Shown: positions 42,201 to 50,228 of the stretch, one piece after another
Position numbering within the stretch: the first letter of the stretch is position 1
Layout of the letters: each line of letters begins with the position of its first letter
Assembly (NCBI GenBank): GCA_001281695.1
Contig: LJIE01000004.1
Location: 1-64,000 of the forward strand
Reading direction: 5' to 3'
Length of the DNA stretch: 64,000 nucleotides
Origin: a bacterium 336/3
GTDB lineage: Bacteria; Bacteroidota; Bacteroidia; Cytophagales; Thermonemataceae
Position numbers and translations under genes: made by a program
Notes under the pieces: model-generated
What the model was told of the DNA's origin: nothing
The model's input: only the letters and a program-made list of their open reading frames with translations
Databases searched by the model: none

Positions 42201-42386
42201 ATGAGCTTCACAGATGAAAAAGGTACTTGGAATAAATTGAAAGGTAAATTGAAACAACAATATGCCATCCTTACTGATGATGATTTACTTTTTGAAGAAG
42301 GTAAACAAGATGAGTTGGTAGGAAGACTACAAACCAAACTCAAAAAAACAAAAGAAGAAATTCTTAAACTAATTAGTGGAGTGTAA
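42201..42386 (+). CDS. CsbD family stress protein
   Basis: The 61-residue protein is a standard CsbD-like protein: GTWNKLKGKLKQQYAILTDDDLLFEEGKQDELVGRLQTKLKKTKEEI. All core positions (the W, L-K-G-K and the LTDDDL turn) are present. Such proteins rise in general stress and stationary phase but have no assigned activity. It follows a well-formed stress-island promoter. A 16-bp palindrome lies between it and the lipoprotein gene downstream, and the three genes to 43556 may form one operon. Confidence 0.88.
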   Translation: MSFTDEKGTWNKLKGKLKQQYAILTDDDLLFEEGKQDELVGRLQTKLKKTKEEILKLISGV

Positions 42387-42406
42387 TACATCTCTTCACT
42401 TTACGA

Positions 42407-42422
42407 ACCATTATATAATGGT
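42407..42422. other. Perfect 16-bp palindrome after the CsbD gene
   Basis: ACCATTATATAATGGT is a perfect dyad lying 20 bp after the CsbD stop and 33 bp before the lipoprotein start. It could be a weak attenuator or a protein-binding site. There is no T run. Confidence 0.4.
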
Positions 42423-42455
42423 CTTCAATAATATATTACCTCTAAACTCAACATC

Positions 42456-42893
42456 ATGAAAAATATGAGAATATTAACTATCATCAGTCTATTTTTAGTC
42501 ATAGCTCTTACGAGCTGTACTACACCTTCTGAAAAAGTTGAAGATGCAGAAAATAAAGTAAAGAATGCAGATAAAGAACTCGAAAAGGCTAAAGAAGCAT
42601 ACTTAGAAGATGTTAAAAAAAGTAAAGCAGAAGCCTTAGATAGATTGGTGAAACATCAACAAGAAGTAATTGCATTCAAGGAAAAAATAGCTGTTGAAAA
42701 GCAGGAAATAAAGGATAAATATACTCAGAAGATAACTGAACTAGAAGAAAAAAATCAAAAAATCAAAGAAAGACTAGAAAATTATCAAACTGATGATGAA
42801 AATCAATGGAAGAATTTCAAAAAGGAACTTAACCATGACATTGAAGAAATTGGAAAGGCTATCAAGAATTTAACTGTTACAAGTGCTCAATAA
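42456..42893 (+). CDS. Coiled-coil lipoprotein
   Basis: The 145-residue protein has a lipoprotein signal ending LFLVIALTSC (lipobox LTSC, Cys at residue 22). A long, highly charged coiled coil follows (KVEDAENKVKNADKELEKAKEAYLED and onward to the C terminus). It would sit in the periplasm anchored to a membrane, possibly as a spacer or structural element. It is located between a CsbD gene and an outer-membrane barrel gene. No enzymatic motif is visible. Confidence 0.7.
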   Translation: MKNMRILTIISLFLVIALTSCTTPSEKVEDAENKVKNADKELEKAKEAYLEDVKKSKAEALDRLVKHQQEVIAFKEKIAVEKQEIKDKYTQKITELEEKNQKIKERLENYQTDDENQWKNFKKELNHDIEEIGKAIKNLTVTSAQ

Positions 42894-42920
42894 ATAATAT
42901 AAAACTCAAACTATAAAAAA

Positions 42921-43556
42921 ATGAAAAAACTATTTTATATAATCGTGTTAGTTATTCTTTCAACACACATTAGTGTTGCACAGGATGATGATAGTAGAGA
43001 AAAATTCCATTTGGGACTAAAAGCTGGTGCAAATTATGCCAATATTTATGATTCTAAAGGTGAAGAATTTACAGCTGATGGCAGATTTGGGTTTGCTGGA
43101 GGTGTTTTCTTTTCTATCCCTATAGGCAAATACTTAGGTGTTCAGCCAGAAGCTTTAATTTCTCAAAAAGGTTTTCAAGGAAAAGGTGTTCTTTTAGGTA
43201 GTAATTACGAATTTACTCGTACAACAACCTATTTAGATGTACCCTTATTGATTGCCATAAAACCTGCTCAGTTCATTACCATACTGGCTGGTCCTCAATA
43301 TTCTTACCTCTTGCGAAGAAAAGAGAAATTTACAAACAATGGAGCAACCATTCTTCAACAACAAGAATTTGAAAATGACGATATCCGTAAAAATACACTT
43401 TGTTTTACAGGTGGTGTAGATGTGAATGTTCAACAACATATGGTTGTAAGTTTGAGAACTGGTTGGGACTTACGAAACAATAGTGGTGATGGGAACTCTA
43501 CAACTCCTCGTTATAAAAATGCTTGGTATCAGGCCACCATTGGATATAGATTTTAG
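42921..43556 (+). CDS. Outer-membrane beta-barrel protein (PorT-like)
   Basis: The 211-residue protein has a signal peptide ending at VAQDD. The OMP_b-brl_2 pattern follows: FHLGLKAGANYANIYDSKG near the start, GFAGGVFFSIPIG, YLDVPLLIAIKP and a terminal aromatic strand ending GYRF. Members of this Bacteroidota family are small outer-membrane barrels of unknown cargo. It is 27 bp after the coiled-coil lipoprotein gene, so the two likely form an envelope operon together with the tiny membrane protein downstream. Confidence 0.82.
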   Translation: MKKLFYIIVLVILSTHISVAQDDDSREKFHLGLKAGANYANIYDSKGEEFTADGRFGFAGGVFFSIPIGKYLGVQPEALISQKGFQGKGVLLGSNYEFTRTTTYLDVPLLIAIKPAQFITILAGPQYSYLLRRKEKFTNNGATILQQQEFENDDIRKNTLCFTGGVDVNVQQHMVVSLRTGWDLRNNSGDGNSTTPRYKNAWYQATIGYRF

Positions 43557-43594
43557 TAAATTTTAGTAAAAACATACCATAACTCTTTAAAAAC

Positions 43595-43750
43595 ATGGAA
43601 AATCTCTTATATCTTGTAGCCGTTATCTTCATTATTTTATGGTTAATAGGCTTTTTAGGATACAATATGGGTGGAATCATACATATACTTTTAGTAATAG
43701 CCGTTATTTCTATATTGATTAGAGTAATAAGAGGTAGAAAAGTATTGTAA
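43595..43750 (+). CDS. Lmo0937-family small membrane protein
   Basis: The 51-residue protein (MENLLYLVAVIFIILWLIGF onward) has two membrane segments around GYNMGGIIHILLVIAVISILI and ends RVIRGRKVL. This is the exact outline of the lmo0937 family of small membrane proteins, found widely in stress-related gene groups. It lies 38 bp after the barrel protein gene and before a bidirectional terminator. Confidence 0.82.
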   Translation: MENLLYLVAVIFIILWLIGFLGYNMGGIIHILLVIAVISILIRVIRGRKVL

Positions 43751-43780
43751 TACAATGATGATTAAATCAGAGTAATATTT

Positions 43781-43810
43781 AAGAAGTGCTTGCTAGTTCA
43801 GGCACTTCTT
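43781..43810. terminator. Bidirectional terminator between convergent genes
   Basis: AAGAAGTGC and GCACTTCTT form a 9-bp stem with a 12-nt loop, followed by ATTTTTTATT on the plus strand. The right arm touches the stop codon of the leftward AI-2E family gene. Confidence 0.7.
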
Positions 43811-44912
43811 ATTTTTTATTCTTAGTAGGTATTATTTTTTTAACTAATTTTTCTAGCAGATTCGTATGTAAAAAAGGAATTGTAGTAGGTTTTTGTACTT
43901 GTAGGCTAATATGATTGTATTCGGTATAAAATAATTTGAGAAGTAAAATAAAATAAGAAATGAGTAATGGACCAAACACTAAACCAGGTAAACTAAAAAA
44001 CTTAAGCCCTACAATCACCCCTAACACAGTAATTACAGGGTGTACATCACCTATTTTCTTTGAAATCACCATTCGGATTAAATTATCAATATTACTTAAT
44101 GCAACTACTCCAAAAATCACCACCAGACCTGCTTGCCATGTATTGCCATTCATCCAAGCATATGCTGCAATTGGTAACCAAATCAAAGCTGTTCCAATTA
44201 GTGGAACGATAGAAGCGAAACCTGTTAATATTGCCCACAAACCTGCATCTGGAATATCAATGATTGCAAAACACAAATATGCACAAAAGCCTTGTCCTAC
44301 AGCAATAGCAGGTACTCCAATAGCATTGCCATATGTTTGGCTTACTAACTCTTGCCCAAAAAGTACTATTTTTGTTTTCTTAAATGGCAAAAAATGAATC
44401 AATCCAACCTCCAACTTACGTGTATAAATCAACAGAAAATATAAAAAAAAGTACATCATCAAGATGCTACCAAGTGTATCAACCGTTAATATCAATGCCT
44501 CTCCAAAATAATCTGTTAAAAAAGAAACAGACCTTTCAGTAATATTTTTAGTTGAAATTTTGATGGGTAAATTATTGATTTTATCAGTAATACTACTGAT
44601 TGTCTTACTGATAATCTTTGGATTATTGATCAAAATGGCTAGTTTATTATAAATTAATCCTATTAACACAGAAATAGGCAATACCACAATGAGAAATGAT
44701 AGCGTAATTACAAGTAAAACGGCTAAATTTTTATTCCATTTCCTCCTTTTTACGAGATAATGTACAATATTTTTAAATAAAACATAAAGGACAACGGCTC
44801 CAAGAAATGCTGTAAAAAACTCCCGAACACCATAAAACAAGAAAACACCCAGCAAAAGAATAAAAAATGCATAAATATACTTATTGATGAGTAATTCGGA
44901 TGTATTTAACAT
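43809..44912 (-). CDS. AI-2E family transporter
   Basis: The 367-residue protein has about eight membrane segments and the AI-2E (PF01594) landmarks. These include a helical pair near the N terminus, a central extramembrane region, GVPAIAVGQGFCAYLCFAIIDIPDAGLWAILTGFASIVPLIGTALIWLPIAAY, and VLGVIVGLKFFSLPGLVFGPLL at the end. The family exports quorum signals in a few cases and moves Na+/H+ or unknown solutes in others. It faces divergently from the YtxH-holin-like operon. I see no good stress-island promoter on its own strand. Confidence 0.9.
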   Translation of the reverse strand: MLNTSELLINKYIYAFFILLLGVFLFYGVREFFTAFLGAVVLYVLFKNIVHYLVKRRKWNKNLAVLLVITLSFLIVVLPISVLIGLIYNKLAILINNPKIISKTISSITDKINNLPIKISTKNITERSVSFLTDYFGEALILTVDTLGSILMMYFFLYFLLIYTRKLEVGLIHFLPFKKTKIVLFGQELVSQTYGNAIGVPAIAVGQGFCAYLCFAIIDIPDAGLWAILTGFASIVPLIGTALIWLPIAAYAWMNGNTWQAGLVVIFGVVALSNIDNLIRMVISKKIGDVHPVITVLGVIVGLKFFSLPGLVFGPLLISYFILLLKLFYTEYNHISLQVQKPTTIPFLHTNLLEKLVKKIIPTKNKK

Positions 44913-44976
44913 ATAGTCATTGCCCTTTCTTGTTTTAATTTTTAGAGTTGAATTATATTGTTCAATCTGAGAATTT

Positions 44977-45032
44977 TATAACTTTTTTATATTATTCTGT
45001 AAGATATAGTTGAAGACATCTCACTACCTTTA
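44977..45032 (+). promoter_or_regulatory. Stress-island type promoter, YtxH operon
   Basis: TATAA (44977-44981) and TGTAA (44998-45002) lie 21 bp apart, then 23 nt precede ACCTTTA (45026-45032), part of TACCTTTA. Confidence 0.65.
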
Positions 45033-45102
45033 CATAGCCAAAAGATACAATAAGTTGTTCTTATAAGCTAATTTTTAATCTTAACCTTCAAAATAAAATT
45101 GT

Positions 45103-45363
45103 ATGAACTCAGGAAAAGTAGTATTAGGTGTATTGTTTGGTGTTGCTGCTGGCACACTGATGGGGATATTATTTGCTCCCGAAAAAGGTTCTGTTACTCG
45201 CAAAAACATCTTAAATAAAGGTGGAGATTATGCAGATGCTTGGAAAGAAAAACTAAATGAGGTTGTAAATAATGTGGTAAGTAAATTTGAAAGTACTTGG
45301 AAAGAAGCCGAAAACATGGCTATGAAGGCAAAGGGCAAATCTGAAGATACAAAAAGTGAATAA
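45103..45363 (+). CDS. YtxH-domain protein
   Basis: The 86-residue protein has one N-terminal glycine-rich membrane segment (VVLGVLFGVAAGTLMGILFAPEKGSVTRKNI), the YtxH hallmark, then an amphipathic helical tail. YtxH-like proteins are general-stress proteins attached to the membrane. It heads an operon with a holin-like protein, a hypothetical protein and a DUF2383-type protein, all closely spaced. The promoter upstream has the island design. Confidence 0.88.
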   Translation: MNSGKVVLGVLFGVAAGTLMGILFAPEKGSVTRKNILNKGGDYADAWKEKLNEVVNNVVSKFESTWKEAENMAMKAKGKSEDTKSE

Positions 45364-45398
45364 TTAATATTTTACAAAACTAAAATTAAACTAAAAAT

Positions 45399-45749
45399 AT
45401 GATGCCTGAAAATAGCCCCAAAAGTGATACAGAAGTATTCTTAAGTAAAGTTGAAGAGTATGTCAACACAACTGCAGAGCTTTTCAAGTTACGTTTAGTA
45501 GCTAAATGTGCTGATATAATATCTTCTTCTATTACCAAATTAGCCTTGGGACTTATTTTCGGCATTTTTATACTGATGTTCAACATCTCCATAGCTCTGT
45601 GGATAGGTGATTATATAGGAAAATCTTATAGTGGATTTCTGATTATAGCAGGTTTTTATGGATTTTTAGGCTGTATAGGCTATATTTTCAGGAATCAATG
45701 GATACAAAAACCTAGTAGTAATGCTATTATTAAAAAAATGCTTAAATAA
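45399..45749 (+). CDS. Phage_holin_3_6-like (holin-X type) membrane protein
   Basis: The 116-residue protein has an N-terminal amphipathic helix (LSKVEEYVNTTAELFKLRLVAKCADI) and two membrane segments (ALGLIFGIFILMFNISIALWIG and FLIIAGFYGFLGCIGYIF). This layout matches the putative actinobacterial holin-X/phage-holin 3_6 superfamily, whose chromosomal members accompany YtxH genes and are not lysis proteins. It lies 35 bp after ytxH-like and 8 bp before the next gene. Confidence 0.8.
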   Translation: MMPENSPKSDTEVFLSKVEEYVNTTAELFKLRLVAKCADIISSSITKLALGLIFGIFILMFNISIALWIGDYIGKSYSGFLIIAGFYGFLGCIGYIFRNQWIQKPSSNAIIKKMLK

Positions 45750-45757
45750 TACACAAA

Positions 45758-46150
45758 ATGCAAAAAACTAGTCAAACAGATGATTTACACCAAAAGATTG
45801 CTACATTAGAAAGTAAGCAATCAGCAGCCTTGAGTTGTGTTAGCTTGCAAACACATCAAATATATGAAGATTTAAAACCTATCAATTTAATAAAAAATAC
45901 GCTACAAGAAGTAAGTGCTTCAGCAGAACTCAAAAACCTATTGTTACAAAAAATAATACAAAATATTTCAGCATACTTATCTGAACATATGATTGAAGGT
46001 AAAGAAGGAAATCCTATTAGAAAAGTTATGGGAGCAATTTTTCAGCTTGAAATTACCACTGTAACCAACAAACATGCTGATACACTTGTGGTACTTACTG
46101 AAAATTTTTTAAAAAAAATTTTCAGACTGAATAAAAAAACAAATCATTAG
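45758..46150 (+). CDS. Hypothetical helical protein in the YtxH operon
   Basis: The 130-residue protein has no signal peptide or true membrane helix. It is helical, with KIATLESKQSAALSCVSLQTHQIYEDLKPINLIKNTLQEV and a basic C-terminal helix ending RLNKKTNH. Its position after the YtxH and holin-like genes (8-bp gap) is where Bacteroidota often carry a small accessory protein of the same operon. I cannot assign a function. Confidence 0.65.
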   Translation: MQKTSQTDDLHQKIATLESKQSAALSCVSLQTHQIYEDLKPINLIKNTLQEVSASAELKNLLLQKIIQNISAYLSEHMIEGKEGNPIRKVMGAIFQLEITTVTNKHADTLVVLTENFLKKIFRLNKKTNH

Positions 46151-46182
46151 AATTATAAATGCTCATTTTAAATACTAAAGCA

Positions 46183-46644
46183 ATGGATAATGATAAAATT
46201 ATTGAAATCCTTAATAGACTTGTTGAAATCAATAATGATAGAACACAAGGCTATCAAACAGCATTGAAAGAAATAGCAAAAATAGAAAATACTGAACTTA
46301 GAAGCCTGCTAAACACTTTCCTAAAAACCAGTGAAAAATATATTGGCGAACTTTCTAAAACCATTACCCATTTGGGAGGAACACCTACTCAAACTACCAA
46401 TTCACTTGGTAAAATTCATAGGACTTGGATGGATTTGAAGGCATCTGTTACAGATATAAAATATGCCAGCATTCTTGCTTCCTGTCAATATGGAGACCAT
46501 GCAGCCATGGAAATTTATGAAGATGTACTAAAAAACAATCTCCAAGATATTGCCATACCTATTCAGGAAATGCTCAATACACAATACATACACATCAAGA
46601 CAGAACATGACCGAGTAAAAAACTTAGTTGAAACATTAAGCTAA
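46183..46644 (+). CDS. PA2169-family four-helix-bundle protein (DUF2383)
   Basis: The 153-residue protein matches the DUF2383 pattern: IIEILNRLVEINNDRTQGYQTALKEI, a central LGGTPTQTTNSLGKIHRTWMDLKASV, and HAAMEIYEDVLKNNLQDIAIPIQEMLNTQ. These are ferritin-like four-helix bundles that may bind di-iron. The ATG at 46183 fits the family start. A 24-bp longer frame has no conserved residues. It closes the YtxH operon. Stress-related iron or redox handling would fit, by family only. Confidence 0.85.
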   Translation: MDNDKIIEILNRLVEINNDRTQGYQTALKEIAKIENTELRSLLNTFLKTSEKYIGELSKTITHLGGTPTQTTNSLGKIHRTWMDLKASVTDIKYASILASCQYGDHAAMEIYEDVLKNNLQDIAIPIQEMLNTQYIHIKTEHDRVKNLVETLS

Positions 46645-46730
46645 AAAACTTATTCCAGAGAAATATTTAATTAAAGATTTAAGATAAGTTAGAATATCTT
46701 ATTTTTTGTATTACAAGTAAATATAAAATT

Positions 46731-47018
46731 ATGCAATATGATAGTCATGTATTCTTTATAAGTGGCTTAAAAGCTAATGAGATGTTAGGAAAAACTATTT
46801 CTATCAAATATACTCAGAAGGAATTTCAGGAAGTAGATACTCTCGAGGAAGAAGTATTAAAAGAATTTCAGGGTAAATTCATAAATTTTGAACTGTTCTC
46901 TAATCACGATTCAGTTTGTTCATTAACACTATCTGTAAAAGCAGGTATAAATTCAGAGTTTTGGATGCCTCATCTAACACTCTCTATTGATCAAGTAAAA
47001 AGTATTTCTATTCTTTAA
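46731..47018 (+). CDS. Hypothetical protein
   Basis: The 95-residue product has no signal peptide or membrane segment and seems beta-rich (SHVFFISGLKANEMLGKTISIKY, CSLTLSVKAGINSEF, LTLSIDQVKSISIL). I do not recognise the family. It lies 86 bp after the DUF2383 gene, with an AT-rich gap that may hold its own promoter, and is followed by an NmrA-like gene. It may be a real small stress-island gene, but the only support is its length and composition. Confidence 0.5.
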   Translation: MQYDSHVFFISGLKANEMLGKTISIKYTQKEFQEVDTLEEEVLKEFQGKFINFELFSNHDSVCSLTLSVKAGINSEFWMPHLTLSIDQVKSISIL

Positions 47019-47178
47019 ATTCTCCTAGTTTGAAAATAACTTTGTAGTAGATTCACATAAGCACCAAGTATCAAAAATTTACTTGATGCTTTGTATTGTT
47101 TTTGATAATTTTTCTAAAAACAATGGATTTTACAGATATTTTATGAAATATAATATTCAATATATAACACAAAATAAT

Positions 47179-48051
47179 ATGACAAAAGTTTTAATTACAG
47201 GTGCAACAGGAAATATAGGAAGAACAGTATTGAACTCTTTACAAATGCTTAACCATCAGTTTGACATTTATGCAGGAGTAAGAGATCTTGAAAAGGATAA
47301 AATAGAATTAGCCAACTACAAAATCAAATTTTCACAATTTGATTTTACAGATATTAAAACATACCAAAATGCATTAGATAGTTGTGAAATTTTATTTTTA
47401 TTACGACCACCACAAATATCAGAAGTAGAAAAGTATTTTAAACCTATCATTAACATCTGTAAGAATAATGGTGTAAAACATATTGTTTTCTTATCAGTTC
47501 AAGGAGTTGAAAAAAGCAAAATGATTCCACATTATAAAATTGAAAAACTCATTGTGGATAGCAAAATAAATTATACGTTTTTACGTCCAGCATATTTTAT
47601 GCAAAATTTCACTACAACTCTACATAACGACTTAGTAAATAATAAACGAATTTATCTACCTGCTGGCAATACAAAATTTACACTTATAGATGTTCGTGAT
47701 ATTGGTGCTGTTTCTGCACAAATTTTGACCAACATTTCACAACATATAAATAAATCATACGAACTTACTTGTAAAGAAAAGCTGACATTTTCGGAAATGG
47801 CAAGAATTTTAACCAATCATTTAGGAATAGATATTCGATTTCAATCTCCAACCCTTCTTAGTTTCTTTTTGACAAAAAGAAAAGAAAAAATGCCCATGAT
47901 GTTAATTTTTGTGATGATTATGCTTCACTATTTTCCAAGATTTCAGAAAGAGCCTGAAATAACTAATTGGGTTGAGAAAATCACTAGCAAACAGCCCATA
48001 ACATTTGAACAATTTATAAAGGACAATAAAAAAGTCCTCACTGAATCATAA
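47179..48051 (+). CDS. NmrA-like NAD(P)H-binding protein
   Basis: The 290-residue protein starts with the Rossmann motif MTKVLITGATGNIGRTVLNSL and continues with LRPAYFMQNFTTTLHNDLV and FTLIDVRDIGAVSAQIL. These are standard for the NmrA/TMR SDR group related to quinone reductase 2 (QOR2). Such proteins reduce quinones or act as redox sensors. The ATG at 47179 is chosen because the motif then begins the protein. The longer frame has no conserved residues. No operon partner is evident. Confidence 0.85.
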   Translation: MTKVLITGATGNIGRTVLNSLQMLNHQFDIYAGVRDLEKDKIELANYKIKFSQFDFTDIKTYQNALDSCEILFLLRPPQISEVEKYFKPIINICKNNGVKHIVFLSVQGVEKSKMIPHYKIEKLIVDSKINYTFLRPAYFMQNFTTTLHNDLVNNKRIYLPAGNTKFTLIDVRDIGAVSAQILTNISQHINKSYELTCKEKLTFSEMARILTNHLGIDIRFQSPTLLSFFLTKRKEKMPMMLIFVMIMLHYFPRFQKEPEITNWVEKITSKQPITFEQFIKDNKKVLTES

Positions 48052-48129
48052 GCTATGGCACTGTATCAAAAAGTGTGTCTGTAGAAAAAATCCAACATGT
48101 ACACTTAATAGAACAGTGCCAATAAAAAA

Positions 48130-48450
48130 TTATGCTGTAGCAAGTTCGGAACAGATTTCACTACATTTTTTGCAGGCATCAGCACACTCTTTGCAACTTA
48201 TATGATGAGATGCGTGCTTAGCACACTCTTCTGAACATGCTTTACAAATTTCAGCACATAGGGCATGAAGTTCTTGTCCATAAGCAGAATCTCTTGCATC
48301 AAATCTTGCACATAATGCACAGATATCAGCACAATCACGGCACAAGATGATACATCCTTGATTGCCATCTTTAATACAGTCAGTAATACACTTTTCGCAT
48401 GTTACCAAACACGCCAAGCAAGCGTCAATACAACTTTTTAAATTTTTCAT
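48130..48450 (-). CDS. Four-helix bundle copper-binding protein (DUF326 type)
   Basis: The 106-residue protein is very Cys-rich: CIDACLACLVTCEKCITDC, CRDCADICALCARF, CAEICKACSEECAKHASHH and CKECADACKKCSEIC. This matches the DUF326/Csp copper-storage-like family, which binds many Cu(I) ions in the core of a four-helix bundle. No signal peptide is present, so it would be cytosolic, as in Csp3-type proteins. The ATG at 48450 (MKNLKSC) is the family start, and the promoter at 48492-48547 lies just upstream. Confidence 0.88.
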   Translation of the reverse strand: MKNLKSCIDACLACLVTCEKCITDCIKDGNQGCIILCRDCADICALCARFDARDSAYGQELHALCAEICKACSEECAKHASHHISCKECADACKKCSEICSELATA

Positions 48451-48491
48451 ATTACTTTGATTTGCATTATGAATAAATTTCCACAATGTCG

Positions 48492-48547
48492 CAAAGGTCA
48501 ATATATAAGTAAAGAATAGTATTACGCAACTTTAGAAATAAGTTGTA
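48492..48547 (-). promoter_or_regulatory. Stress-island type promoter, DUF326 gene
   Basis: On the minus strand TACAA (48547-48543) and CGTAA (48526-48522) lie 21 bp apart, then 23 nt precede ACCTTTG (48498-48492). The proximal site reads CGTAATACTATT. Confidence 0.65.
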
Positions 48548-48681
48548 TCATTCACACATTTATTCTGCATAAAAGTCAAGCAGTGGAAGTGCAAACAAAA
48601 TTAGGAGATATTATTGCTCAAAGAAAGATGGTAAAGGAAATTGATTATATTTGTATCAGCCATTTTCAGAACTATACAGTT

Positions 48682-50076
48682 TCATTTCCACAAATAAGTT
48701 AATTGTCCAGTTTTTTTTAGGTTATCTAACCAATACACCCACAATTGTTTTTTATTCATTTCATAATCAGCTTCTAACAATTGTATACTCACTTCTTCTA
48801 AATTTAGGTTTGATGCTGACTCTTGCCCTTCCTTTACTCTTGCTTGAAAAATATTAATAGATTCTTTGCTTAGCATGATATTTTCTTTTTGTGTTTGTAA
48901 TTGCAATTTTTTATTTTCTATCTTAAGCTTTACTGTAAATACATCATTTTTATATTGATTTTTTTTATCTTCTTTTTGCAAATTGTATTGATCAGACTGC
49001 AATTTAAGTTGCTGAATTTTATTATGTGTATTCTCTCCAAAAAGTATAGGTGTTTTTACATACAATCCAATATAGCTTAATCCAAACCAAGAATTTGCTG
49101 CTATTGGATTAAATAAATTTGAAAATTGATTGGCTCCTAAATAGCCTTTAAATCCTACAGTTGGTAGATGCTTTGTTCTTTCTATCTTTGCCTGCAAATC
49201 GGATAATTGACTTTGTAGTGTTAATTGTTGCAAATCGGATAATTGATCAGTAAAGATTGTATTGTCTATTATTTCAATTGAATATTTCATAGCGAATGTT
49301 GTATCAATTTCAAAATTCCATTGTTTTAATTCAGTTGCTCCAATTAAAAAAATTAAATACACTTTATCTTCTATTAAAAGAGCCGTCCAATCTTTAAATA
49401 ATTGTACCATGTTATTATGATTTATCTTGGCTTTATTCAAATCAGATTTTAATAGACGCTTTTCATCAAATCTGTTTTTGAGTAGCATGTAACTGATGTA
49501 TGTCCTATTAGTATCTACTATAAGTGATTTAAGTTTTGCTTCTCCTAGGTAAATATCAATGTATGTTTGGGCAATGGTATAAGCCAATTCGTACTCAGTT
49601 TGTTGTTGGGATAAGTTGGCTATTTGCTCTTTCAGTGTAGCTTCATTGATATACCTTTGTATAGATAAATCAAGCAGTGGCTGAGTAACAGTAAGCCCAA
49701 GAGATTGGCTCCAGTTTGTACCAAATTGTACACTCTTAGTTGCATCAATGGGAAAGCTTGGATTAAATACACCAATTGGCAAAATAGATGTGGGTAATAT
49801 AGGATTGTATAGGTACTGATATTCAGCTGATACTTGTGGCAAATACTTGTGTTGTAATGCTTTTGTTTGTAACTTGCTTAAACTTACATTTAGTTTTCCT
49901 GCAATAATGTTTTTCCTGTTTGCCAACCCATCGTTTATGGCTTGTGATAGGGTTATAGTTGATTGAGCTTGAACGTATGGTTGCATCAATGCAATTGTTA
50001 CAATTATACATAAATAAATGTGCTTTTCCAGCAGATTCTTTTTAAATTCAGATAATAGTAAAACAATATTTTTCAC
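48682..50076 (-). CDS. TolC family outer membrane protein
   Basis: The 464-residue protein has an N-terminal hydrophobic segment ending near VQAQS. Two helical halves follow, with LSQAINDGLANRKNIIAGKLNVSLSK and PQVSAEYQYLYNPILP in the first and LKTPILFGE and VKEGQESASNLNLEEVSIQLLEADY-type helices in the second. This is the TolC fold. It ends a leftward group of ATPase, adaptor, permease and channel genes (52.3 to 48.7 kb), so it probably completes the ABC-type exporter. The start lies within a 150-bp gap after the permease gene, so a separate promoter is possible. Confidence 0.88.
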   Translation of the reverse strand: MKNIVLLLSEFKKNLLEKHIYLCIIVTIALMQPYVQAQSTITLSQAINDGLANRKNIIAGKLNVSLSKLQTKALQHKYLPQVSAEYQYLYNPILPTSILPIGVFNPSFPIDATKSVQFGTNWSQSLGLTVTQPLLDLSIQRYINEATLKEQIANLSQQQTEYELAYTIAQTYIDIYLGEAKLKSLIVDTNRTYISYMLLKNRFDEKRLLKSDLNKAKINHNNMVQLFKDWTALLIEDKVYLIFLIGATELKQWNFEIDTTFAMKYSIEIIDNTIFTDQLSDLQQLTLQSQLSDLQAKIERTKHLPTVGFKGYLGANQFSNLFNPIAANSWFGLSYIGLYVKTPILFGENTHNKIQQLKLQSDQYNLQKEDKKNQYKNDVFTVKLKIENKKLQLQTQKENIMLSKESINIFQARVKEGQESASNLNLEEVSIQLLEADYEMNKKQLWVYWLDNLKKTGQLTYLWK

Positions 50077-50228
50077 GGTTTAATTAGTTTACTTCAGTTA
50101 GATTATATTGGTCATTTTGAATATACCATAGATAAATTATCAATCAGGATAATGGTCTTTGCCTATCCATTAAATTATTTCCATTTAATTCCTGATAGTT
50201 TTTCAATTATGATTATTCCTTTTTCATG

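Noticed and set aside
45399-45749. Prophage remnant because of a holin-like gene
   Set aside because: No other phage gene is near. The holin-like protein belongs to a chromosomal YtxH operon.
48560-48701. Rightward open run with VQTKLGDIIAQRKMVKEIDY
   Set aside because: No start codon or ribosome site. It overlaps the DUF326 promoter on one side and the end of the convergent TolC-type gene on the other. Possibly a gene remnant, but not supportable.
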